64,000 nt of DNA from Mucilaginibacter myungsuensis (GTDB taxonomy: Bacteria; Bacteroidota; Bacteroidia; Sphingobacteriales; Sphingobacteriaceae): assembly GCF_015222005.1 (NCBI RefSeq), contig NZ_JADFFL010000011.1, positions 62,001 through 126,000 on the forward strand. The letters run 5' to 3'. A program made the translations under genes and the position numbers. Of the stretch, positions 33,657 through 42,090 are shown in pieces. The notes under the pieces are model-generated. The model was not told the origin of the DNA. It did not search any database and saw only the letters and a program-made list of their open reading frames with translations. Position 1 is the first letter of the stretch. The number at the start of each line of letters is the position of its first letter.

Positions 33657-34382
33657 TTAGTATTTCAATTTCTCCAGATCTTCCGGAACATCTACCGCGT
33701 GGCTTTCTTTGTCCGTTAGCGCTACTTTTATTCGATAACCGTTCTCTACCCAACGCAGTTGTTCCAAGCTTTCGGCTTTTTCTAAGGATGATACAGGCAG
33801 GCGAGTAACCTGTTGCAGTATGTCACTTTTATATCCATAAATGCCGATGTGCTTGTAGTACGTGTTATGATATAGCCAGTTCTGCGGTTCTTCGCCACGT
33901 ATGTGCGGGATGGCTGAACGTGAGAAATAGATCGCCTCGCTTTGGCTGTTAATGATCACCTTAGGGGTGGCCATGTTATAAAGCTCGTCGGTACTTTCTA
34001 TCTTTTTGATCAAGGTAGCCAATTGCGTTCCCGTCGTGTCGAAACAACCCGCTACCAGGCTGATCTGCTCGGGGTCTATAAAAGGCTCGTCGCCTTGGAT
34101 GTTGATGATCGTATGGTATTCGGGATGTTTAGCTGCTACCTCGGCACAGCGATCAGTACCGCTGGGGTGGGTCGAGGCCGTCATCACCGCTTTACCGCCG
34201 AAGGAGATTACATGGTCAAATATCAGCTCATCATCCGTCGCCACAAAAACATCGGCTAAAGCCTCGCACTTTTTGGCTTGCTCATAAACGCGTTGGATCA
34301 TGGTCTTACCACCAATATCGACCAATGGTTTGCCCGGAAAACGGGTAGATGCATAGCGGGCGGGGATGATGCCTAATATCAT
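33657..34382 (-). CDS. kdsB: 3-deoxy-manno-octulosonate cytidylyltransferase
   Basis: Activates Kdo with CTP for lipid A core synthesis. 241 residues. IIPARYASTRFPGKPL (nucleotide-binding loop), VATDD, STHPSGTDRCAEV and NIQGDEPFIDPEQI are all present, as in characterised KdsB proteins. Its presence supports a Gram-negative envelope with LPS. The ATG overlaps the stop of the preceding lipoprotein gene by four bases, indicating tight coupling in one transcript. Confidence 0.96.
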   Translation of the reverse strand: MILGIIPARYASTRFPGKPLVDIGGKTMIQRVYEQAKKCEALADVFVATDDELIFDHVISFGGKAVMTASTHPSGTDRCAEVAAKHPEYHTIINIQGDEPFIDPEQISLVAGCFDTTGTQLATLIKKIESTDELYNMATPKVIINSQSEAIYFSRSAIPHIRGEEPQNWLYHNTYYKHIGIYGYKSDILQQVTRLPVSSLEKAESLEQLRWVENGYRIKVALTDKESHAVDVPEDLEKLKY

Positions 34383-34912
34383 TTATCGTTGCGTTTAAAT
34401 TTAATGGTTTTGAAAGCGGCTAAAGCGGCGGTTTGATCTTCTAATGAGAGGCTATCGCCACTCAATTGAAAGTCAAAAGAAGATGACTCACTCTTGCAAT
34501 AGATCCCAGTCATTCCTTTTCTGGTCGATTTTGGCCAAATGATCTTGATAGAGTATCCGTTTTCTTTGTATTCATCAAAGTTATGAGCATTTATTACGGC
34601 CGTATCACTAACGTACCGTTGTTTGTCATTTTCATATTCGGACTTAGATGGCACGAGCGAACTTGCATAACCATGATAACTTAGATCAAACGATAAATAG
34701 GTAGAGTCGCCGATCTTTATATCACCCACAAAAGAATCGATGCCCCGGGCTTCGATATAGGCCCAATGCTTCAAAACTACGATTGTAAATTCTTTGACGT
34801 CCAGTACTTTGAGGCCTTTCTTTTCAAGTTCCTGTTTGCTAATACTGTACGACCTATTTTGATCACATCCCAGCATTGTTAGTGCAAGAATCAGAAAGAA
34901 CCAGGCTTTCAT
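34379..34912 (-). CDS. Lipoprotein, paralogue of the next gene
   Basis: A 177-residue lipoprotein (lipobox in ILALTMLGC). Its C-terminal third, GMTGIYCKSESSSFDFQLSG followed by AALAAFKTIKFK, closely matches the neighbouring 219-residue lipoprotein. Start and stop overlap its neighbours by four bases on both sides. The fold recalls small exported PsbP/DUF1795-like proteins, but I cannot confirm this. Location should be the outer or inner membrane, facing the periplasm. Confidence 0.75.
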   Translation of the reverse strand: MKAWFFLILALTMLGCDQNRSYSISKQELEKKGLKVLDVKEFTIVVLKHWAYIEARGIDSFVGDIKIGDSTYLSFDLSYHGYASSLVPSKSEYENDKQRYVSDTAVINAHNFDEYKENGYSIKIIWPKSTRKGMTGIYCKSESSSFDFQLSGDSLSLEDQTAALAAFKTIKFKRNDK

Positions 34913-35568
34913 TGCTGATCGTGCTTAAACTTAACAGTTTTGAACGCCAACAAAGCCGATTCCTGGTCTTTTTTAGCAAGGTCAGAGCCGCTTAGCTGGA
35001 AATTCATTGCCGAAGACCTCGACCTGATATAAATGCCTGTAACCCCTTTGCCGGCTACTTTGGGCCACGTGGTCTTATAAACGTATTTATCGTTGCTATC
35101 TACCTTAAAGTTCTGCGCGGCGATGTCTTCCGGCAACTCTATCGGGAGGATACCTGTTTTAGCGCCGTATTTTAAGTAAGCGATATAACTGGCTTTAGGA
35201 TATTTTTTTTTCTGTTCGGTTGTTATTGGTTTTATCTCCTTATCAGCCTGACTAACGTAAAAAGCGAAGACCTCTTTCCACCATTTGTTAGTGGCAAGGT
35301 ATTCCTTTTCGGTCAATGGTAACCTGTCTATAGGTTCTCGTGTGTTCAAATCAAAACCCATTAGCACATTAGGTCCGGCTATCTTACCCGAAATAGCGTA
35401 CGGAAAGCCGCCGGGTTGCTCAAACATCCAATCCCCCGGCACCCGGATGGTGAAAACGTCCAGTCCTAGTTGCTGCCAATTGGCGGGAATGATAACCTCC
35501 GACTCATCCCTATTGCTACCCGTACAACCTAACAATAAAAACGGGAGAAGATATAATAGCTTCCTCAT
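34909..35568 (-). CDS. Lipoprotein, paralogue of the previous gene
   Basis: A 219-residue lipoprotein (lipobox in LLPFLLLGC). Mid-region FTIRVPGDWMFEQPGGFPYAI and a C-terminal block GVTGIYIRSRSSAMNFQLSG resemble the partner gene, so the two arose by tandem duplication. It starts 12 bases after the stop of the deoxynucleoside kinase gene and overlaps the following lipoprotein gene by four bases. Function unknown. Confidence 0.75.
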   Translation of the reverse strand: MRKLLYLLPFLLLGCTGSNRDESEVIIPANWQQLGLDVFTIRVPGDWMFEQPGGFPYAISGKIAGPNVLMGFDLNTREPIDRLPLTEKEYLATNKWWKEVFAFYVSQADKEIKPITTEQKKKYPKASYIAYLKYGAKTGILPIELPEDIAAQNFKVDSNDKYVYKTTWPKVAGKGVTGIYIRSRSSAMNFQLSGSDLAKKDQESALLAFKTVKFKHDQQ

Positions 35569-35580
35569 AGCAAATATCGC

Positions 35581-36195
35581 TTAAAACAAACCGTTAACCT
35601 CACGCTCGATCAGTTGAATGATAGTACCCATGTCTTCCGGGTTATTAGCGAAGTCCAGATTGTCTTTATCCAAGATCAGTAACTTACCTAAGTCGTAGTT
35701 GTTGATCCATTTGTCGTACTTCTCATTCAGTTTAGACAGATAATCTATACGGATACCTATCTCATACTCACGGCCACGGCGCTGAATATTGTTCACCAGC
35801 GTTGGCACCGACGCTTTAAGGTATACCAGAAGATCAGGCGGTTTAATGTAAGCGGTAATGTTATCAAATATCGCGCGATAGTTCTCGTAATCGCGGCTGG
35901 TCATCAGCCCCATATCGTGCAGGTTCTCAGCAAATATGAAAGCGTCCTCATAAATGGTACGATCTTGCAGGATGTTCTTATCACCCGCCTGTATATCCAC
36001 GATCTGGCGGAAACGGCTGTTAAGGAAATAGATCTGCAGGTTAAAGCTCCAGCGTTTCATGTCGCTGTAAAAATCTTCCAGATATGGGTTATTATCTACC
36101 GCCTCGTAAAGCGGTTCCCATCCATAATTTTTGGCCAGCATGCCCGTAAGCGTGGTTTTGCCGGCGCCGATATTTCCTACAATTGCAATGTGCAT
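35581..36195 (-). CDS. Deoxynucleoside kinase (dGK/dCK family)
   Basis: A 204-residue salvage enzyme phosphorylating deoxynucleosides. P-loop GNIGAGKT at residues 7-14, then EAVDNNPYLEDFY, and the catalytic DRTIYEDAFIFAENLH corresponding to the ERS/DRS motif. Lid arginines are in NIQRRGREYEIGI. Substrate preference (dA, dG or dC) is not readable. It is the first gene of a run continuing through two lipoproteins, kdsB and possibly the secreted protein at 33037. Confidence 0.92.
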   Translation of the reverse strand: MHIAIVGNIGAGKTTLTGMLAKNYGWEPLYEAVDNNPYLEDFYSDMKRWSFNLQIYFLNSRFRQIVDIQAGDKNILQDRTIYEDAFIFAENLHDMGLMTSRDYENYRAIFDNITAYIKPPDLLVYLKASVPTLVNNIQRRGREYEIGIRIDYLSKLNEKYDKWINNYDLGKLLILDKDNLDFANNPEDMGTIIQLIEREVNGLF

Positions 36196-36201
36196 TTAGC
36201 G

Positions 36202-36317
36202 AATAGTTAATGGTTCATAGTTCATAGCTGTTGTACGAACAATGCCCCCGGTTGGTTTAAAGATCAGTACAGGTTCCTAAAATACACTATGAACCATGAA
36301 CTATCAACAATGAACTT
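36202..36317. repeat. Heptamer-type inverted array between dNK and trpS
   Basis: Left arm atagtta, atggttc, atagttc, atagctg (36203-36230) and right arm actatga, accatga, actatca, acaatga (36286-36313) are inversely complementary with a 7-base period, around a central spacer of about 55 bases. The right arm reaches the trpS stop codon. Confidence 0.7.
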
Positions 36318-36320
36318 AAA

Positions 36321-37316
36321 TTAAAACTTCATAAAACCGATGATCTCTCTAACCTCGCGGATGGTCCTTGTCGCGCTTTCGCGGGCTTTGTCGGCACCTT
36401 GTGCTGCAACTTTACGCAGAAATTCTGAGTCGTTTGCGATATCGTTAATGCGGTCGCGGATAGGGGCGGTGGCTATGATCATGTCTTCGGCTAACTGTTT
36501 CTTCAAGTCTCCGTAACGGATCTGCATAGAGTTATATAGGTCGTTAAAATGATTGTAAGTATCCGGTGTCGAAAGGAATTTTAACAGGTCGAACAGATTC
36601 TCAATCTCGGCAGGTTTTACTTGGTTTTCAATTAATGGTCCGCCATCGGTAACGGCACGCATTACTTTTTTGCGGATCACTTCAGGAGCGTCTGATAAGT
36701 ACACTGCGTTAGCTTCACCTTCCGATTTACCCATTTTACCTTTACCATCTAATCCGGGGATCTTTACTAAGCTTTCGCCAGCGCTAAATGCGTAAGGTTC
36801 AGGGAAATAATCGTGGTTATATAAACGGTTAAATCGATTACCGAAGGTGCGTGCCATCTCTAAATGCTGCTCCTGATCTTTACCTACAGGTACTTTGGTT
36901 GCTTTATGGATCAGGATGTCGGCCGCCATTAATACGGGGTATGTCAACAGACCTGCATTCACATTATCCGGGTTGGCGCGTACCTTATCTTTAAAAGATG
37001 TGCTGCGTTCCAATTCGCCCATGTAGGCGTTCATATTCAGGTACAGGTACAGTTCCGATATCTCCGGGACATCGCTCTGTACGTATATTGTAGCCTTGTC
37101 CGGGTCGATGCCTGCTGCCAGATACTCGATCAATACGGTCTTTACGTTATCGTGCAGGTTAGCCGGGGTAGGGTGTGTGGTGAGCGAGTGCAGGTCTGCT
37201 ATAAAGAAATAGCAATTGTACTCGTTCTGCATTTTTACAAAGTTCTGTATCGCTCCGTAATAATTCCCCAAATGTAATTTCCCGGTCGACCGGATACCAC
37301 TAACAACAGTTTCCAT
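36321..37316 (-). CDS. trpS: Tryptophan-tRNA ligase
   Basis: Charges tRNA-Trp. 331 residues, normal for bacterial TrpRS. Class I signatures: TGKLHLGNY at 11-19 (HIGH equivalent) and KMGKS at 194-198 (KMSKS equivalent). TYPVLMAADILIHKATKVPVGKDQEQHLE forms the Trp pocket. Divergent from plsC, the start codons being 41 bases apart. Confidence 0.97.
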   Translation of the reverse strand: METVVSGIRSTGKLHLGNYYGAIQNFVKMQNEYNCYFFIADLHSLTTHPTPANLHDNVKTVLIEYLAAGIDPDKATIYVQSDVPEISELYLYLNMNAYMGELERSTSFKDKVRANPDNVNAGLLTYPVLMAADILIHKATKVPVGKDQEQHLEMARTFGNRFNRLYNHDYFPEPYAFSAGESLVKIPGLDGKGKMGKSEGEANAVYLSDAPEVIRKKVMRAVTDGGPLIENQVKPAEIENLFDLLKFLSTPDTYNHFNDLYNSMQIRYGDLKKQLAEDMIIATAPIRDRINDIANDSEFLRKVAAQGADKARESATRTIREVREIIGFMKF

Positions 37317-37343
37317 AATGGTGGCGAAAGTAAGTATTTTTTA

Positions 37344-37351
37344 TATTTTTG
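37344..37351 (+). promoter_or_regulatory. -7 element of plsC, apparently leaderless
   Basis: TATTTTTG fits TAnnTTTG and ends six bases before ATG 37358. The -33 region is not clear. Confidence 0.4.
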
Positions 37352-37357
37352 ATAACG

Positions 37358-38116
37358 ATGAAATTGATGTTCAAGAGGGCCCACGTTTACTTTTACGGGG
37401 GATGTGTAGGATTGCTGTATTTTTTGCTGTGGCCGCTGTTCTACTATTTTTCCCGAAAACCAAGTCGATATCACACCTTGAACAGAATCAGAGCTTTTTG
37501 GGGACGGTGCAGTTCGGGAATGGCGGGTTTCTTTTACAGTTTTGAGTACGAGACCACTATAGATTGGAGCCGACCTTATATCATCTGCCCCAACCATACC
37601 TCCAACCTGGATATCACGGCCATGTGTATTATGGTAAAGAATGACCATTGCTTTATGGGCAAACATCAATTAGTGGACGGCCTGGTGACCGGCCTGTTCT
37701 TCCGTACGGTAGATATTCCCGTTAATCGCGAAAGCAAAATGGCATCGTTCCGTGCCTTTAAAAAAGCCGAGGAGCGTTTAAAAGAGGGCATTACCATGAT
37801 CATTTTTCCCGAAGGTTCTATCCCCGACGTTTATCCACCTGAACTGGACAGCTTTAAGAACGGGCCGTTCCGTTTGGCGATAGAGCAAAAAATACCCATC
37901 ATTCCCGTAACTTGTGCGGATGCCTGGAAGTTCCATTGGGACGACGGTACCGAATACGGCACCCATCCCGGCGTCGCCACTTATTATATGCACAAACCAA
38001 TCGAGACAGCCGATCTGACCGTTGCAGAGGCCGACGCATTGCGTGATCAGATACATGCCATCATTAGCAATAAATTGGGTTTAAAAGAGGACGACGCGGC
38101 AGCCGTTGCCGTATGA
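37358..38116 (+). CDS. plsC: 1-acyl-sn-glycerol-3-phosphate acyltransferase family protein
   Basis: Membrane acyltransferase of phospholipid synthesis (lysophosphatidate to phosphatidate). About 252 residues. An N-terminal hydrophobic segment (about 8-30) precedes the catalytic NHTSNLD (His-x4-Asp) and the acceptor-site FPEGS. I start at ATG 37358 (MKLMFKRAHVY). An in-frame TTG at 37349 lies inside the promoter element. Substrate specificity within the PlsC family is not resolved, so it could be another lysophospholipid acyltransferase. Confidence 0.9.
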   Translation: MKLMFKRAHVYFYGGCVGLLYFLLWPLFYYFSRKPSRYHTLNRIRAFWGRCSSGMAGFFYSFEYETTIDWSRPYIICPNHTSNLDITAMCIMVKNDHCFMGKHQLVDGLVTGLFFRTVDIPVNRESKMASFRAFKKAEERLKEGITMIIFPEGSIPDVYPPELDSFKNGPFRLAIEQKIPIIPVTCADAWKFHWDDGTEYGTHPGVATYYMHKPIETADLTVAEADALRDQIHAIISNKLGLKEDDAAAVAV

Positions 38117-38139
38117 TCACCGCACCAAAAGTTTTTATG

Positions 38140-38147
38140 TAGCTTTG
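38140..38147 (+). promoter_or_regulatory. -7 element of gatC
   Basis: TAGCTTTG fits TAnnTTTG, 22 bases before the gatC ATG; -33 unclear. Confidence 0.35.
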
Positions 38148-38169
38148 TTGCTACCCGATACATCTTGAT

Positions 38170-38457
38170 ATGAAGATAAACGAAGATACCGTTAACAAAA
38201 TAGCCCAACTGGCACGCCTGGAACTATCGGCCGATGAAAAGGCCGAGACCATGAAAGACATGAACCGCATCCTTGACTTTATGGATAAGCTGAACGAGGT
38301 TGATACCACGTCCGTTGAACCATTAGTTTACATGAATGCCGACGTGAATGTACTGCGCGAAGATGTTGTCCGTCACGATATTTCGCATGAAGAAGGCCTA
38401 AGCAATGCTCCTGAAGCGGATAATGACTTTTTCCATGTGGCGAAGGTGATAGGGTAA
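38170..38457 (+). CDS. gatC: Asp/Glu-tRNA amidotransferase subunit C
   Basis: A 95-residue small subunit of GatCAB, which corrects Glu-tRNA-Gln (and Asp-tRNA-Asn) by amidation. VNKIAQLARLELSADE opens the protein, and the belt region MNADVNVLREDVVRHDIS wraps GatA in known structures. The end NDFFHVAKVIG is typical. gatA and gatB are not in the window. Confidence 0.95.
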   Translation: MKINEDTVNKIAQLARLELSADEKAETMKDMNRILDFMDKLNEVDTTSVEPLVYMNADVNVLREDVVRHDISHEEGLSNAPEADNDFFHVAKVIG

Positions 38458-38459
38458 GG

Positions 38460-38558
38460 AGGTCCGAAAGTCGGGAAGACGGAAAGTCCGCAAGATGTTT
38501 GGCGTCATTTACTACTCCTGCTTTCGGACTTTTCGACTTTCGGTCTTCCGGACTTTTT
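38460..38558. repeat. Octamer-period inverted array after gatC
   Basis: Left arm gtccgaaa, gtcgggaa, gacggaaa, gtccgcaa (38462-38493). Right arm ctttcgga, cttttcga, ctttcggt, cttccgga (38521-38552). The arms are inversely complementary with an 8-base period and form a long imperfect hairpin directly after the gatC stop, probably a terminator. Confidence 0.75.
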
Positions 38559-38611
38559 CAAAATAGCTGTAACATTCATACCCAACAAGCGTCAAAGCAA
38601 CAAAAATATTC

Positions 38612-39334
38612 ATGGAGCCACTAATAACCATTAAAGATATCGGACGTAAATATGTGATCGGGGCGGAAGTAATTCACGCGCTTAAATCTGTATCGCTGGC
38701 CATCAATAAAGGCGAATTTGTGGCGTTGATGGGGCCATCGGGTTCCGGCAAATCTACATTGATGAATATTTTAGGTTGTTTGGATACGCCTACTAAAGGT
38801 CAGTACATTTTGAATGGTATCGACGTAAGCCACATGACCGATAATGAATTGGCCGAAGTTCGCAACTCCGAGATCGGATTCGTATTCCAGACCTTTAACC
38901 TACTGCCCCGTAATACTGCTCTAGATAACGTGGCGCTGCCGTTGATCTATTCAGGCACCAGTAAAGAGGACCGTAAAAAGCGTGCCGAAGCTGCCTTGAA
39001 GAACGTAGGTCTGGGCAATCGTATGGATCACAAGCCTAACGAGCTTTCGGGCGGTCAGCGTCAGCGTGTAGCCGTAGCCCGTGCATTGATCAATAACCCT
39101 TCGATCATCCTGGCCGATGAGCCGACCGGTAACTTAGATACCAAAACATCCATCGAGATCATGGGGCTGATCGAAGATATCCATTCAAAAGGCAACACTA
39201 TCATCCTGGTAACACACGAAGAGGACATTGCCCAACACGCACACCGCATTGTACGTATGAGAGACGGATTAGTAGAGAACGACTACCTGAACACCGATAT
39301 CCACACCGTAAAAAGAGAAAAAATAGAAGAGTAG
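38612..39334 (+). CDS. ABC transporter ATP-binding protein (LolD/MacB type)
   Basis: A 240-residue ATPase of the MacB/LolD/FtsE-like subfamily. Walker A GPSGSGKST at 41-49, Q-loop VFQTFNLLPRNTALDNV, signature LSGGQ at 145-149, Walker B ILADEPTGNLD, and H-loop VTHEED. This subfamily powers lipoprotein release or mechanotransmission-type export rather than classical substrate import. No permease gene lies next to it, so the partner is elsewhere. Confidence 0.92.
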   Translation: MEPLITIKDIGRKYVIGAEVIHALKSVSLAINKGEFVALMGPSGSGKSTLMNILGCLDTPTKGQYILNGIDVSHMTDNELAEVRNSEIGFVFQTFNLLPRNTALDNVALPLIYSGTSKEDRKKRAEAALKNVGLGNRMDHKPNELSGGQRQRVAVARALINNPSIILADEPTGNLDTKTSIEIMGLIEDIHSKGNTIILVTHEEDIAQHAHRIVRMRDGLVENDYLNTDIHTVKREKIEE

Positions 39335-39353
39335 ATTAACTACAATTTTCAAT

Positions 39354-39399
39354 AAACGAGAAAGCATCGCTCAAAACTAAGCGATGCTTTCTCGTTTTT
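39354..39399 (+). terminator. Strong terminator of the ABC ATPase gene
   Basis: A perfect 18-bp stem AAACGAGAAAGCATCGCT (39354-39371) / AGCGATGCTTTCTCGTTT (39380-39397), an 8-base loop and a T-run. Confidence 0.92.
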
Positions 39400-39490
39400 C
39401 ACTAATCACTAATCACTAATCACTAATCACTGATCACTGATCACTGATCACTGATCACTGATCACTGATCACTGATCACTGATCACCGAC
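39400..39490. repeat. Twelve-copy heptamer tandem array
   Basis: Four uninterrupted CACTAAT units (39400-39427) followed by eight CACTGAT units (39428-39483) and one decayed copy CACCGAC that reaches the S10 gene stop codon. The near-perfect copies imply recent expansion by slippage; copy number is probably variable between strains. Confidence 0.92.
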
Positions 39491-41145
39491 TAATACTTAG
39501 CTGGTGTTCCCGATTTGGGTACTGATGCTTTAAAGAATTTGCGCAGGTTCTCGTTAGCCTCGGTAGCGTCGGGTTTGCGCAGGTACATCATGTGCCCGCT
39601 TTCATAGCCTTCCCATTTCATGCGGTCTTTCAATCGGCCGCCCGGGTCCATTTGCCACATGCTGTATTTGGCATTAAAGTAATCGCAAGCGCCATCATAA
39701 TAGCCTGATTGTACCAACAGGTGTAGGAACGGGTTCTCGGCCATGGCCAAACGCAGGTTCTGACCGGTGCGGTTAACGGTGCTGTTCCATGGGTAAACCG
39801 ATGCGTAAACCTGATACTCCAGATCGGTTTTGTATTTCAATTCATCTTTCAGGTGGATGTGTATAGCAGGGGTAAAGGCATGGCTCCAGGATTGTTGCTC
39901 CTGGTTATAATCAGGGCGGGTGCCGGCGTTATCGCGGTCCATACCACGGTAGCGCGAATCTAAACGCCCAACGGTAAAGCCTTTGTCGCGTAATAGTTCT
40001 TTCCAAAAAAAGTTGGTGCCTATCGTTAAATTGTTGTCAAGTACCACCTGCTCTTTAATGCCAATGTATTTCGATAGTCTGTTGGCTATGGTCTTACGTT
40101 CGGCCGCAGGTAGCATACCGCCCTTGGTTAAGGCCGGAACCAACTCGTTGATGGTGAACTTTTCAACCTCGTCCAAGTACTTCTCTAAAGGTCGTTTTTG
40201 ATATTCGGGAGCTAGCGCATTATGATACCAGGCCGTAGCAGCCTCGTAAGGAGTATAAAGGGCCGCGCCTAATGGTCCGGAGCGTTCGATGCCCAAGTCG
40301 GTAGGCGAAACTAATACCACACCATTCAGATACATCCAGTGGGCATCCTGTAACTCTAACGCTAAGCCGGATACACGGGTGGTGCCATAACTTTCGCCGA
40401 TCAAAAATTTAGGCGATGCCCAACGATTTTTGCGAGATACGAATGTGCTGATCCAAGTTGCCAGATATTTAATATCCTCGTTCACGCCAAAAAACTGCGA
40501 TTTGTTCACCTCGCTGTTAGCCACGCGCGAGTAGCCTGTATTGATTGGGTCTACATAAACAATGTCGGCGACATCCAGTATCGAGTTGGGATTATCCTTT
40601 AAGCCGTATGGCTGGATAGGGTAGCCTTCAGGGTCGATATTTAGCATACGCGGACCGGTATAGCCTAATTGCATCCATAGTGATGCTGTGCCCGGCCCGC
40701 CGTTAAAGGATACTACAAAGGGGCGCGTAGCGCGCTCCTCGTCGCTAATGTCGGTACGTTCGTAATAAGTATAAAATACGCCCGCGATGGCCCGTCCATC
40801 CTCATCCCAAACCGGCATAGATCCTGCTGACGCTGTGTAAGGTATATCTTTGCCTTTAATAGTAACGTTGTGTTTGGTGGTAATGGCCGAATCTAATAAC
40901 AGGATGCGGCTTTTGCTGATCTGCAAAGGGTTTGAGGCGACCGTGCCAGAACCCGAAGATGCTGGCGCTGCACCCCCACGGGTAGTTCCACCCGGTGCAG
41001 CTGTAGTTGGCCCTGCGGTAGCTCCGCGACCTGCCCCGCCTGGTGCACCTGCTCCGGTAGTGCCGCCTCCGGCACCGCGTTGTGCCTGCGCGGTTAAAAA
41101 CGATCCGCAAAATGCCAGACCTAATAAAAAGTAATTTTTCTTCAT
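39490..41145 (-). CDS. Secreted S10-type serine carboxypeptidase-like protein
   Basis: A 551-residue exported protein of the S10 (carboxypeptidase Y-like) fold. The signal peptide ends near TAQAQ. A Gly/Ala/Thr/Pro-rich linker (about 23-68) precedes the catalytic domain. SFNGGPGTASLW is the oxyanion region, the nucleophile is Ser252 (LIGESYGTTR), Asp lies in GYYDGACDYFNAKY, and His in YESGHMMY. Bacterial S10 members are common in Bacteroidota and act on peptides in the periplasm. The linker is unusually low in complexity, perhaps an adhesive or stalk-like spacer. Confidence 0.9.
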   Translation of the reverse strand: MKKNYFLLGLAFCGSFLTAQAQRGAGGGTTGAGAPGGAGRGATAGPTTAAPGGTTRGGAAPASSGSGTVASNPLQISKSRILLLDSAITTKHNVTIKGKDIPYTASAGSMPVWDEDGRAIAGVFYTYYERTDISDEERATRPFVVSFNGGPGTASLWMQLGYTGPRMLNIDPEGYPIQPYGLKDNPNSILDVADIVYVDPINTGYSRVANSEVNKSQFFGVNEDIKYLATWISTFVSRKNRWASPKFLIGESYGTTRVSGLALELQDAHWMYLNGVVLVSPTDLGIERSGPLGAALYTPYEAATAWYHNALAPEYQKRPLEKYLDEVEKFTINELVPALTKGGMLPAAERKTIANRLSKYIGIKEQVVLDNNLTIGTNFFWKELLRDKGFTVGRLDSRYRGMDRDNAGTRPDYNQEQQSWSHAFTPAIHIHLKDELKYKTDLEYQVYASVYPWNSTVNRTGQNLRLAMAENPFLHLLVQSGYYDGACDYFNAKYSMWQMDPGGRLKDRMKWEGYESGHMMYLRKPDATEANENLRKFFKASVPKSGTPAKY

Positions 41146-41259
41146 AAATGATAATAGTTTGAGAGATGGGCGGTCGGGTTGACCACAACCGCAGTCCTAA
41201 ACTATTAATTTAAAAGATATGATCAATATAAATTTATTGATACACAGCGGAGAGCACGG

Positions 41260-41991
41260 CTATTGATCAATAGGTTTCTCTAATGCTTGCACTACCCGTT
41301 TCTCTGGCGGCAACTTCATAAACTCTTTATAGCAAGTGTTAAGGTAACTAACAAGATTAAAACCCGCCGCGGTGTAAGTGGCTACCGAAGGGACATAAAG
41401 CACCTTAAAGGCTTCTAACTCGGCATCTTTAAGCGGGAGGTATTGCGCCAGATTTTTTGGCGTAAAGATCTTGTCGATCTCAGAACGCTTTTCTTCGATA
41501 CGTTCTTTTTCGGCATCGGCCTGGCGTTTTTTCTCGCCGCTGTTATTGAACAGGCGGAGCGCTATGCCACCTTTATAATTACCTGCAGCGTCGCGCTTAT
41601 AAACCACGGGTTGGTTGTGAAATTCGGGCGTGCCGCCGAGTCCAAGCCCGCCGGGAATCTTTATCTCTTTTTGGGTAACGTTCACTTGTTTTAGCATTTC
41701 GCCCCGCGGCTGTAAAAAGAACTCGCGCGATGTAAGGTCTACCAATAGCACAGTATCGCTCATGTAAGCAAAACTGCTTAATACCATCAGGTCGTTAGCC
41801 TTGGCGTTGATCGTGAAATCCCCCGCTTTATCGGTAAATGTGCTTGCTTTGCTGGTCAGGTTCTGTATTCGCACGCCAAAGATCGTGATGCGGGTCTTAC
41901 TTTCTAATACCCGTCCTTTAAATGCCTGCTGGCAAAATGCCGGGCGGATAAATAAGGTTAAGGCAATAACGATGAACAAGTAACGAAACAT
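41260..41991 (-). CDS. Exported protein with carboxypeptidase-regulatory-like domain
   Basis: A 243-residue protein with a signal peptide (residues 1-20, ending FCQQ). A CarboxypepD_reg-like beta-sandwich follows (FKGRVLESKTRITIFGVRIQN...SFAYMSDTVLLVDL), a fold usually found at the N-terminus of TonB-dependent receptors. Here it is followed by a Lys/Glu-rich helical region (about 150-215) and no barrel. Such stand-alone proteins are frequent in this phylum and unassigned. Confidence 0.75.
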   Translation of the reverse strand: MFRYLFIVIALTLFIRPAFCQQAFKGRVLESKTRITIFGVRIQNLTSKASTFTDKAGDFTINAKANDLMVLSSFAYMSDTVLLVDLTSREFFLQPRGEMLKQVNVTQKEIKIPGGLGLGGTPEFHNQPVVYKRDAAGNYKGGIALRLFNNSGEKKRQADAEKERIEEKRSEIDKIFTPKNLAQYLPLKDAELEAFKVLYVPSVATYTAAGFNLVSYLNTCYKEFMKLPPEKRVVQALEKPIDQ

Positions 41992-42062
41992 GCCTAAAGG
42001 TACGGGCTTACACCCATCTGCCCCAAATTTAAAATGTTAAAAAAGGTTAATACGAAATATAA

Positions 42063-42090
42063 AAGGAAGACCGTTATTGGTCTTCCTTCT
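42063..42090 (-). terminator. Terminator overlapping the RHH gene stop codon
   Basis: AGGAAGACC and GGTCTTCCT form a 9-bp stem on the minus strand whose 5' arm and loop contain the last codons and the stop of the RHH gene. A short U-rich tail follows at 42060-42063. Confidence 0.6.

Noticed and set aside
39400..39490. CRISPR-like repeat array
   Set aside because: Units are 7 bases with no spacers, and there are no cas genes; it is a simple tandem repeat.
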